From Bacteriovoracaceae bacterium (GTDB taxonomy: Bacteria > Bdellovibrionota > Bacteriovoracia > Bacteriovoracales > Bacteriovoracaceae), in assembly GCA_007116425.1 (NCBI GenBank), contig SKIL01000256.1, positions 1-5,728 of the forward strand: DNA of 5,728 nt. Direction: 5' to 3'. The position numbers and the translations under genes are program-made. Position 1 is the first letter of the stretch. The number at the start of each line of letters is the position of its first letter. Shown in pieces: positions 1 to 5,728 of the stretch. Below the pieces are notes generated by a model. That model was not told the origin of the DNA. It saw nothing but the letters and a program-made list of their open reading frames with translations, and searched no databases.

Positions 1-335
1 AAATTACTTTTCACAATTTGGCCTTTGGAGATGTTAATATAAATAAGGTTGTTTTTGGCTCCGGACTGGCCATTCTTGTCGTGCTTTATACTATCCTTCT
101 ACCATATCTCTACTCTAAATCAGATAAGGTTAAGAGTTTTGCCGATAATTGGGCGTTACCAATTGCTAAACTTCACCATGTCGCTTGGTATATGTTAGGT
201 GCGCTTATTGCTTTGAATGTTCCTGCAGGGAAAAAAGGAGAGTTATTAGAGCTTGTTGGCTGTTGGGCCTTTCTTATGATTTTTGCTTTTCCTCGAAATG
301 CTCATGTTTTCAAGAAACCGAGAGTATCTAACTGA
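1..335 (+). CDS. Small multi-pass membrane protein, 5' end outside the window
   Basis: The frame is open from the left edge to a TGA at 333-335. A TTG at 18-20 could be read as a start, but the bases before it hold no purine-rich ribosome binding site and the upstream codons stay open. I therefore treat this as the C-terminal part of a gene starting outside. Counting from that TTG there are 105 residues with three likely membrane segments, near 11-32, 53-70 and 75-91. They are joined by a short basic loop (SKSDKVK) and end in a basic tail (FKKPRVSN). The positive-inside rule would put the first loop and the tail in the cytoplasm if one helix is re-entrant or shorter than drawn. There is no recognisable catalytic motif. 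An intrinsic terminator 29 bases after the stop suggests it ends its transcript. I do not recognise the family. That it is a real membrane protein gene is fairly likely; its function is unknown. Confidence 0.6.
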   Translation, partial: ITFHNLAFGDVNINKVVFGSGLAILVVLYTILLPYLYSKSDKVKSFADNWALPIAKLHHVAWYMLGALIALNVPAGKKGELLELVGCWAFLMIFAFPRNAHVFKKPRVSN

Positions 336-364
336 TACCATTTGTTTAAGTGCCTACATTCGTT

Positions 365-400
365 TGCGCTCAAGCTTAAGATTTGAGTGCATTTTCTTCT
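365..400 (+). terminator. Intrinsic terminator after the first gene
   Basis: A stem of nine pairs (365-373 with 383-391, one G-U) closes a 9-base loop. It reads TGCGCTCAA on the left and TTGAGTGCA on the right. The T-rich stretch TTTTCTTCT at 392-400 follows directly. It starts 29 bases after the TGA at 335, the usual place for a Rho-independent terminator. The reverse strand lacks a T-run after the stem, so it should act only on plus-strand transcription. Confidence 0.65.
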
Positions 401-639
401 GAGTTTTCAGCTAGTTTTACACGTCTAGTTATTTCAATTGCTTGCCTCTTTAGTCTTGGTCTGTTTATTGGTTTCTACCATTGTAACTTATTGATATCTC
501 AATCAAATATTATAGTTTTTTCCTAAGCTACCCGATAAGACTCACTATATGTCTTGAGGAGATCTAGGCATTTTATGGGGGACTTCAACTCGGTGATAAA
601 ATAGATAATGTGAGAAGTTATAATAGAATTCAATCATTT
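401..639. other. AT-rich intergenic spacer, probable promoter region of the large gene
   Basis: No gene is seen here. Since a terminator precedes it, the large downstream gene should have its own promoter in this stretch. The best -10-like words are TATTAT at 508-513 and the overlapping TATAGT at 511-516, each one mismatch from consensus. A TTGATA word at 491-496 lies nearby, but its spacing (11 or 14 bases) is too short for a standard sigma-70 promoter, so no promoter is called firmly. A purine-rich GAGGAGA at 556-562 precedes a nine-codon ATG reading frame (575-604) of doubtful meaning. A perfect TATAAT at 619-624 has no matching -35 word. Confidence 0.4.
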
Positions 640-3246
640 ATGAACTATCAGATAAAGTCTTTTGTCTTAGGCCTATTATTTTATTCTGCTGTATTGCCTG
701 CTGATGAATTTGAATTTGATCAGGGGAGTATAGCTCATCATTCATTGACTTCATCCAGTTTTGAATTAATGGATATTGAGAGGCAAACGTTAAAAGATTT
801 AGGTTTGGGTGATAGTATTGAGGATATTCAAAATGGGTCTCTTTCATCGGTTGAAGACTTTCTTAGTGAGGCCGATGATCATCTTTCAAAAGTCACAGCA
901 GAAAACGCCAAAAATGAATTGCGTGTCCATTATTCTAATGATCTTGATGAAATTCAGGACAGCTTTGATGAGTATATTGGCGAAATTCAAAATGAGGTTG
1001 AAGATATTGCCAAAGGTGTTGAGGATGATGCGGTTGACTTAGCGATAGGTTATGGGTTGTCAATGACCTCTTTGACGATGACGGCGATCCTTGCACCAAA
1101 GGTTTTACTGACCTGTCGAACTAAACCTTCTGCGGTTATTTATGTTGGGACATCGGCAGTTTATATTACTAGAGAGTTAGCAAATACACGCAAATTTAGA
1201 TTATCTCAATTGGCCGAATTTGAGCGAATCTCTGAGTTTAAAGTTGATCATGCTCGCACTTATAATCAAAACCTCGATGCCGCTCGCTATGCAGCAGATC
1301 TCCAAGTTGAGCTTTTGAGAAGCTATAAAAATGTACTTAGGAGTGGTTTTGAGTCTATTCAAGATAAGGCCAAAAATGCCAAACAAGTTTTTTATGGTTT
1401 TGGTATTGCATCAGCGACAGCTGCTGGTGAACAATATTTCGGAAGTGGAACTTGTGGTTCAGTTTCGCCTGTTGAATCTGGTGCTTATATTGATTACGAG
1501 AAATTTAATATTGAGGCCTTGGCCAGTGCGGATAATACTTTTTTCGATCTTGTTCGAAATGCAAATGAGCTTTCCGAAGCAATGTATCATTACTACCAAT
1601 GGGATGCTCAAATTAGGGGGGAAGATTTTAAATATGAGCTAAGTGATTTTCATGTTTTTGATGAGAGCTATGATCAGTGGTTAAGTCAAGATCTTTTAAA
1701 TAAGGAGCTAGATGCCTCATTTAGCTTTCAAGAAATTATTGTCGCTGCCATGAGAAGTGTTCAGGAGTTTTTAATATCATCATCCTACGCAAGAGATTAC
1801 TCTTCTGAAGAGAGAAAACAGTACCAGTCACAGATAAAAACTGAGAAGATGATGATTTCAGAGCAACTAGATAATAGGGCCGCAGATTTTATAGCTGATA
1901 TTGATAAAATTGGTGCCCTTCTTATTGGTGGTGGATTTAATTTACTTTTACAGAAATTCTCTCCTGGATATAACAAGTTTTTGAATAAAGTTGCCTCCAA
2001 TGGAGTTTATCGATCTGCTGCGTTTGGAGTACATGCCCTTTTGGCCCAACAGGCATCTACAAGGCTTGATAGGGCCTCAGAGGCATTTCTTGTACGAATT
2101 GATCGCGTTGGTGACCTTATTTCTCGCTTACAAGATGACTTTCATAAAGGTACAGATTTGATGTACATGACTCCTAAAACAGATCAAAAGGTTTCTGAGC
2201 TGTTGGTCAAGCGTGGTTATGGGACAGATGTTTCATTAAGTGAGTTGAGTATTTCAGAATTAAAAGAGCTTGCAAGGGAAGTGGGTGATTCCGAAAAGAG
2301 TAAGTCTGAAGCAACTTTAAGTGCATTAGAGGACAGAATTCAAAGAGAAATTGCCTCTAAGCAATCTAAAGAAAGTGCTGCTTCTGAGAAACGTGTAGAA
2401 GAGTCCGAAAAGAAGGTAGAAAAAAACAATGGTGATCGTTCTAATGTAGAGACTCGAAAGCAAAGAGGAGAACGTTTTGCTCCCGATTCAAGTTATATTA
2501 AGAATGACACCTATTTAATCCGTCCTTTTGTTTTTATTTCAAATATTATACTTCAAAAAGCACACGCTAGACAAAGCCCTATTGGTGAACTTACACGGCA
2601 ATTTCCGGTTGAGAGATCAATATGTATAGGTGATGGAAGGTGTCCACCGCCATTATTTGTTCCTTTGCCTAATGATAGGTTTAACCCCCTTAATCAAATG
2701 ATTCATCAGCACTCTCAGTATGCGAATGCTGTGTATGAAAAAAAATTAAATGAAATAGCTAAGTATGATGCATTTGTTGAAGCGAATTATCAAAACCCTT
2801 TTCGTTTTCGCTCTCATATTATCTCAAATTTAAATACTTCTAGAGCAAGGGCAGGGATGAGCGAAATCCCTTTTGATCAATTGCTCTCTCAATTCCACCA
2901 GGAATATACAACAGATTTTGAAAACAGTTATAGAGATATTCCGAGTAAGCTATTAATTCCAGCGGAGTCTAATATCACCTTTGCTAATGTAAGAAGAGGA
3001 GAGACTAGTGCTCCAAATCAGTCGATGGCACAGCATATGAGCTTAGAGCAAAAAAAAATTCTTGAAAGTTTAGTACAGAGAAAAAGAGAGTTTAAGGCAC
3101 AAAGGGATTCAAGTCGAAGAATCGCTTCAAAAAGTAGTGATATATCTCAAGGTCTTAACGTTGATGGATCTTATATTCATCCTGTGCATTTATCATTGTT
3201 TGATATTATCCATAGAAGATATCAGTTAAAATTTCAGAGTAATTAA
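640..3246 (+). CDS. Large exported protein of unknown function with hydrophobic hairpin modules and coiled coil
   Basis: I do not recognise this 868-residue protein. The ATG at 640 is chosen because it places a compact signal peptide at the N-terminus: n-region MNYQIK, hydrophobic core about 7-19, possible cleavage after A21 (VLPA/DE). A GTG at 610 would add ten residues; a weak GGTGAT at 592-597 lies before it, and neither start has a strong ribosome binding site. Visible order: an acidic helical region (about 75-130); hydrophobic segments at about 132-158 and 164-177; a charged helix to about 248; a third Gly/Ala-rich hydrophobic segment at 249-268. Two more weakly hydrophobic segments lie at 424-437 and 455-472, then a Lys/Glu/Ser coiled-coil-like linker (about 550-612). 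A last hydrophobic stretch ends in AHA (641-643). There are only four cysteines: C159, C272, C662 and C668. It is probably periplasmic, envelope-bound or secreted. Predatory-bacterium proteins of similar layout come to mind, but only as recollection. Confidence 0.85.
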   Translation: MNYQIKSFVLGLLFYSAVLPADEFEFDQGSIAHHSLTSSSFELMDIERQTLKDLGLGDSIEDIQNGSLSSVEDFLSEADDHLSKVTAENAKNELRVHYSNDLDEIQDSFDEYIGEIQNEVEDIAKGVEDDAVDLAIGYGLSMTSLTMTAILAPKVLLTCRTKPSAVIYVGTSAVYITRELANTRKFRLSQLAEFERISEFKVDHARTYNQNLDAARYAADLQVELLRSYKNVLRSGFESIQDKAKNAKQVFYGFGIASATAAGEQYFGSGTCGSVSPVESGAYIDYEKFNIEALASADNTFFDLVRNANELSEAMYHYYQWDAQIRGEDFKYELSDFHVFDESYDQWLSQDLLNKELDASFSFQEIIVAAMRSVQEFLISSSYARDYSSEERKQYQSQIKTEKMMISEQLDNRAADFIADIDKIGALLIGGGFNLLLQKFSPGYNKFLNKVASNGVYRSAAFGVHALLAQQASTRLDRASEAFLVRIDRVGDLISRLQDDFHKGTDLMYMTPKTDQKVSELLVKRGYGTDVSLSELSISELKELAREVGDSEKSKSEATLSALEDRIQREIASKQSKESAASEKRVEESEKKVEKNNGDRSNVETRKQRGERFAPDSSYIKNDTYLIRPFVFISNIILQKAHARQSPIGELTRQFPVERSICIGDGRCPPPLFVPLPNDRFNPLNQMIHQHSQYANAVYEKKLNEIAKYDAFVEANYQNPFRFRSHIISNLNTSRARAGMSEIPFDQLLSQFHQEYTTDFENSYRDIPSKLLIPAESNITFANVRRGETSAPNQSMAQHMSLEQKKILESLVQRKREFKAQRDSSRRIASKSSDISQGLNVDGSYIHPVHLSLFDIIHRRYQLKFQSN

Positions 3247-3818
3247 AATTTGGCCATTAGGTTGGCCATTTTTTGTAGATCTGCTCGTCTAGAATGTCTA
3301 TCAATTAAGAGCTTTTTTTCAGGCCCGGCAACGGCATAGAGTTCAAAGTATCCAGAATTTTCAAAAGCACGAAGTTCGGGCTTCTTTTTTCTTTTTGCCA
3401 TATTAGGAGAGTCAATATGATGGTGAACTTCGAAAGAGTCTTCGCTTTGAAGTTTAAACTTTCTTTTGAAGAAAGTGACCCAAAATATTTTGTATACTAA
3501 TTGGATTTCATTTTCTTTTTTTACAATCCATTTCTCAAAGAAGAAAAAACCGATAAGCGAAAGGGGGAGACCAATCAAGGTGAAAAGAACAATCCATGCT
3601 AAGACTCCATTGATTGGATCACCCGAATCGATCATGGTTTCTATAGGATTCTTTATTGCAATTCCCATAACAAAAACAAGAACCAGTATTGCAGCAAGGT
3701 AACCCCAAAAAATCATGGGAAGGCCATAAGTCTTAAGAGTAATGCCTCGATGATCAGAGATGTGTATCCGATCATCGAGTTCATTTTCTTTACTTGGAAA
3801 GATATAAAGTAGGCCCAT
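3243..3818 (-). CDS. Two-helix membrane protein of unknown function, last gene of the phn operon
   Basis: This is a 191-residue protein starting at an ATG (3816-3818) preceded by a good ribosome binding site, AAGAAAGGT, five bases upstream in the gap after phnE. Two membrane helices are evident at about 34-56 and 72-95. A short polar N-terminal part precedes them and a soluble, basic C-terminal domain of about 95 residues follows. The order of two helices then a mixed-strand domain ending in an amphipathic helix (RADLQKMANLMAKF) recalls small bacterial membrane proteins with PH-like domains; that is an analogy only. The basic patch AKRKKKPE lies at 141-148. It starts 14 bases after phnE, so it is very probably co-transcribed with the importer. 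It resembles no known phosphonate or phosphite enzyme. Its stop codon overlaps the stop of the convergent plus-strand gene by 3 to 4 bases. Confidence 0.8.
   Translation of the reverse strand: MGLLYIFPSKENELDDRIHISDHRGITLKTYGLPMIFWGYLAAILVLVFVMGIAIKNPIETMIDSGDPINGVLAWIVLFTLIGLPLSLIGFFFFEKWIVKKENEIQLVYKIFWVTFFKRKFKLQSEDSFEVHHHIDSPNMAKRKKKPELRAFENSGYFELYAVAGPEKKLLIDRHSRRADLQKMANLMAKF
3245..3274 (+). terminator. Intrinsic terminator of the large gene, possibly bidirectional
   Basis: TGGCCA at 3251-3256 pairs with TGGCCA at 3263-3268 around a 6-base loop, and six T follow (3269-3274). Beyond a 2x2 T-T mismatch the stem can continue as A4/T4 (3245-3248 with 3271-3274). It begins at the stop codon of the plus-strand gene. 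In the minus direction the same hairpin is followed by TTTT, so it may also stop the phn operon transcript, though it would overlap that gene's last codons. The stem is short, so this is a moderate call. Confidence 0.5.
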
Positions 3819-3832
3819 ATTACCTTTCTTAA

Positions 3833-4921
3833 TTATTTAATTGCTGCTCGAATTTTCGAACTGGCGTAGTCCATAAGCCATACAATAGAGGCAATAACAA
3901 TAACCAGAAGTCCAACTTCGTTCCAGCGAGCGAGTCCTTGATACTGCATAAGGAGAGTACCAATACCACCACCACCGACGAGACCAATGACGGTTGCCAT
4001 TCTTACATTGATATCCCAACGGTAAATCGTGAAGGCCAAATATGGTAAAATAATTTGGGGAACAACACCGTACCAAATAATTTGAAGAGGGTGAGCTCCG
4101 GTTGCTGTAATCGCTTCGATTGGCCCTTCCGAAATGTTCTCAATTTGCTCAGAGTAGAGCTTTGCTAGAGACGAAACGGAGTGAACACAAAGGGCGAGCA
4201 TCCCCGCAAAAGGTCCAATCCCAACCCATACTGAGAAGATGATGGCCCAAACAAGTGGTTCAATCGATCTTGTTAGGTTGAGGAAAAATCTAATGACAGC
4301 ATATGCCGATAGTAAAATACTAGACTGGCTCATTAGGTTTCTGGCCGCCGCAAATGATAAGACAAATGCAACAGGGAGAGCAATTACAGTTGCAACAAAG
4401 GCCATATAAATAGTTTCAATGGCCGCAAATAGTGCATCCTCAAAGATGGCCATATTTGGGGTGAAGAGTGCTGTGAAAATTCTTTGGGCACCTCTAAGAC
4501 CACTTTCAGAGAGAAATTCGTACATGCTAACCTGGCTGATATGAAGCCCTGAAAGAAAGGTTACAACTATTGTAAAAATACCGAGAAGTGTAAATGGTTC
4601 TTTGGTTAGTGATTTATTTGGGTCAAGCGTATAGAGGCCTCTTATCGCTCGTCCAATTGAAAAGCGTGTAAAAAAGAGAACAAAGGCAATGACTCCGCCA
4701 ATCAAAAGACAGGCCAAGGGTTCATTCCAAGAGAATTCTGCAAATCTGATTTGTGCAATAAATTTTTGATAAACAATTTTATAAGAGACAAGTGCCAGGT
4801 AGGTCCATAATGCAATATCAAATAATAGCGCAAAAATAACGGACTTCATTTGCCCTAGCGAAACTTGTTTTTTTGAGTCTTTTGACTCGATTTTTTTGTC
4901 TTGGCCTTGAGACTTTTCCAT
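3833..4921 (-). CDS. phnE: Phosphonate-type ABC transporter permease PhnE, N-terminally extended
   Basis: Inner-membrane permease of a PhnCDE-type importer that would carry a phosphonate, phosphite or related oxyanion delivered by the binding protein PhnD and driven by the PhnC ATPase. The typical core spans about residues 108-362: a first helix at 110-127, the ETIYMAFVATVIALP helix (169-183), a RSIEPLVWA segment (218-226) and the EAA loop that docks on the ATPase (EAITATGAHPLQ, 269-280, with P288). The family-like turn GLVGGGGIG lies at 313-321. Family members are usually about 250-290 residues. Here a Lys-rich leader (1-25) and two extra helices (about 27-50 and 67-85) precede the core. The ATG at 4919-4921 has AGGTG about five bases upstream. 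It lies 26 bases after phnC and 14 before the next gene. Family assignment is firm; the exact substrate is not. Confidence 0.93.
   Translation of the reverse strand: MEKSQGQDKKIESKDSKKQVSLGQMKSVIFALLFDIALWTYLALVSYKIVYQKFIAQIRFAEFSWNEPLACLLIGGVIAFVLFFTRFSIGRAIRGLYTLDPNKSLTKEPFTLLGIFTIVVTFLSGLHISQVSMYEFLSESGLRGAQRIFTALFTPNMAIFEDALFAAIETIYMAFVATVIALPVAFVLSFAAARNLMSQSSILLSAYAVIRFFLNLTRSIEPLVWAIIFSVWVGIGPFAGMLALCVHSVSSLAKLYSEQIENISEGPIEAITATGAHPLQIIWYGVVPQIILPYLAFTIYRWDINVRMATVIGLVGGGGIGTLLMQYQGLARWNEVGLLVIVIASIVWLMDYASSKIRAAIK
4868..4897. repeat. Hairpin flanked by two T7 tracts in the phnE 5' coding region
   Basis: On the plus strand, T7 (4868-4874), GAGTC (4875-4879), a TTTT loop, GACTC (4884-4888), GA and T7 (4891-4897) form a symmetric structure. 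The stem can be seven pairs with one G-T. In phnE mRNA it becomes two A7 tracts around a small hairpin, over codons 9-18, which encode a Lys-rich leader. Read on the plus strand it looks like an intrinsic terminator, but no plus-strand gene is upstream. Confidence 0.5.
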
Positions 4922-4947
4922 TTTACACCTATATATAAAGATATTAA

Positions 4948-5706
4948 TTAATCAATTGTTACTTCTACTGCGTCTTCACCATAAATGGTTTTAAACCACT
5001 GCTCATCGATCTCTTTTGGTGAACCCTCATAGATCATTTTTCCACCCTTAAGGGCAATAACTCTCGAAGCATACTGTCTTACAAGTGAGAGAAAGTGAAG
5101 GTTACATATTACTGTAACTCCTAGTTCTTCATTAACTTTCTTGAGGTATTGCATAACGGAGTGAGAAGTTGCAGGGTCGAGTGAAGCAACTGGCTCATCA
5201 GCTAGTAGGATTTTAGGGTTTTGCATGAGCGCTCTAGCAATCGATACCCTTTGTTGCTGACCCCCTGAAAGATTATCGGCGCGTGTGTTTTCTTTTCCAC
5301 TCAAACCTACAATCTTAATATACTCTAGGGCCTTCTTTTTATCTTCTTCAGGCCATATACCCAAAATTGAGCGGATGATTCCATTTTTAGATAAACTACC
5401 AGTTAAAACATTTGTAAGAACTGTCGTTCTTGGCACAAGGTTAAAATGTTGAAAGATCATTCCAATTTTTGCGCGTACTTTTCTAATGCCGCTATTACTT
5501 AATTGAGTAATGTCTTCACCTTCAAATAAAATAGATCCAGAAGTACTATCGTGGAGCCGATTAATACATCTCAGTAGTGTCGACTTACCAGAACCAGACA
5601 ACCCAATAATTACTAAGAATTCCCCTTTTTCGACTTTAAATGAAACATCGTTTAGGGCCTGAGTTCCATTGGGATAAACTTTCGTGAGGTGATTTACTTC
5701 TAACAT
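4948..5706 (-). CDS. phnC: Phosphonate-type ABC transporter ATP-binding protein PhnC
   Basis: Cytoplasmic ATPase that powers the PhnE permease; 252 residues, normal for the family. All nucleotide-binding elements are intact: Walker A GLSGSGKST (35-43), Q-loop Q86 in IFQHFNLVPR, signature LSGGQQQR (146-153), Walker B ILLADEP (166-172), D-loop ASLD (174-177) and switch histidine H204 in CNLHFLSL. The stretches LLRCINRL, FNLVPR followed by VLTNVL, and NLH at the switch histidine are typical of PhnC rather than of amino-acid or general ABC ATPases. The ATG at 5704-5706 has AGGTAGA upstream at about nine bases. Only 22 bases remain to the window edge, so the gene before it, expected to be the binding protein phnD, is not visible. 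Homologues serve phosphonate, phosphite or phosphate import in different bacteria, so the substrate stays open. Confidence 0.95.
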   Translation of the reverse strand: MLEVNHLTKVYPNGTQALNDVSFKVEKGEFLVIIGLSGSGKSTLLRCINRLHDSTSGSILFEGEDITQLSNSGIRKVRAKIGMIFQHFNLVPRTTVLTNVLTGSLSKNGIIRSILGIWPEEDKKKALEYIKIVGLSGKENTRADNLSGGQQQRVSIARALMQNPKILLADEPVASLDPATSHSVMQYLKKVNEELGVTVICNLHFLSLVRQYASRVIALKGGKMIYEGSPKEIDEQWFKTIYGEDAVEVTID

Positions 5707-5728
5707 GAATTTTCTACCTATTTAAGAT

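Noticed and set aside
411..430. Direct repeat CTAGTT at 411-416 and 425-430 as a regulator site
   Set aside because: Six bases in AT-rich DNA with 14-base periodicity is too little to distinguish from chance.
575..604. Nine-codon ATG reading frame (MGDFNSVIK) before the large gene, with GAGGAGA upstream
   Set aside because: The spacing from GAGGAGA to ATG is 12 bases, the peptide has no run of one amino acid and no attenuator stems follow; chance is the better explanation.
619..624. Perfect TATAAT as a -10 box for a start at 640
   Set aside because: There is no -35-like word at 594-602 and no extended -10 TG; the resulting leader would be only about nine bases.
638..2000. Several other 60-100 codon frames on both strands within the large gene (638-847, 809-1042, 1201-1386, 1331-1642, 1797-2000)
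   Set aside because: They are all inside the large exported-protein gene, and none has a good start signal or a recognisable product.
2233..2283. Similarity of LSELSISELKELAREVG in the large protein to SAP or Rho N-terminal helices
   Set aside because: Only one helix-sized match is seen, without the rest of the fold, and an exported protein is an unlikely place for a nucleic-acid binding motif.
3466..3702. Plus-strand open frame of 78 codons opposite the small membrane protein gene
   Set aside because: It is antisense to a gene with clear membrane helices and a good ribosome binding site, and its product is low-complexity basic sequence.
3837..4076. Minus-strand open frame of 79 codons within phnE in another frame
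   Set aside because: It lies wholly inside the conserved PhnE core, its product is rich in Trp, Tyr and Arg as expected of a shifted frame, and PhnE itself is intact.

Overview
The window is AT-rich bacterial DNA holding five protein-coding regions in two convergent blocks. No rRNA, tRNA, CRISPR array, insertion sequence or attachment site is visible. The AT-rich coding style with many GGCC tetramers, and a very large exported protein of unfamiliar design beside ordinary transporter genes, would fit a marine Bdellovibrio-and-like organism (Bacteriovoracales type). That assignment is an impression, not something the window proves.

Left block, plus strand. Positions 1-335 carry the C-terminal part of a small multi-pass membrane protein whose reading frame runs off the left edge. 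A good intrinsic terminator (365-400) follows it. About 200 bases of AT-rich spacer then lead to a gene of about 870 codons (640-3246, or from a GTG at 610). Its product has a signal peptide, a membrane hairpin-like module around a long charged helix, a second pair of glycine/alanine-rich hydrophobic segments, a charged coiled-coil linker and a C-terminal region that begins with a signal-peptide-like AxA segment and a Cys pair. I cannot assign it a function.

Right block, minus strand, read from right to left: phnC (ATPase), phnE (permease with an unusual N-terminal extension) and a 191-residue two-helix membrane protein of unknown function. Gaps are 26 and 14 bases, so they look like one operon. 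PhnC and PhnE form the core of a phosphonate/phosphite-type ABC importer. The binding protein PhnD would be expected just beyond the right edge. No C-P lyase or other phosphonate-degrading gene is in view, so the true substrate (phosphonate, phosphite or even phosphate) cannot be read from this window.

The two blocks meet tail to tail with a 4-base overlap of stop codons at 3243-3246. A terminator-like hairpin lies inside the last codons of the minus-strand gene. The most interesting items are the unassigned giant exported protein, the unknown third gene of the phn operon, the extended PhnE, and a symmetric T7-hairpin-T7 structure at the start of phnE.
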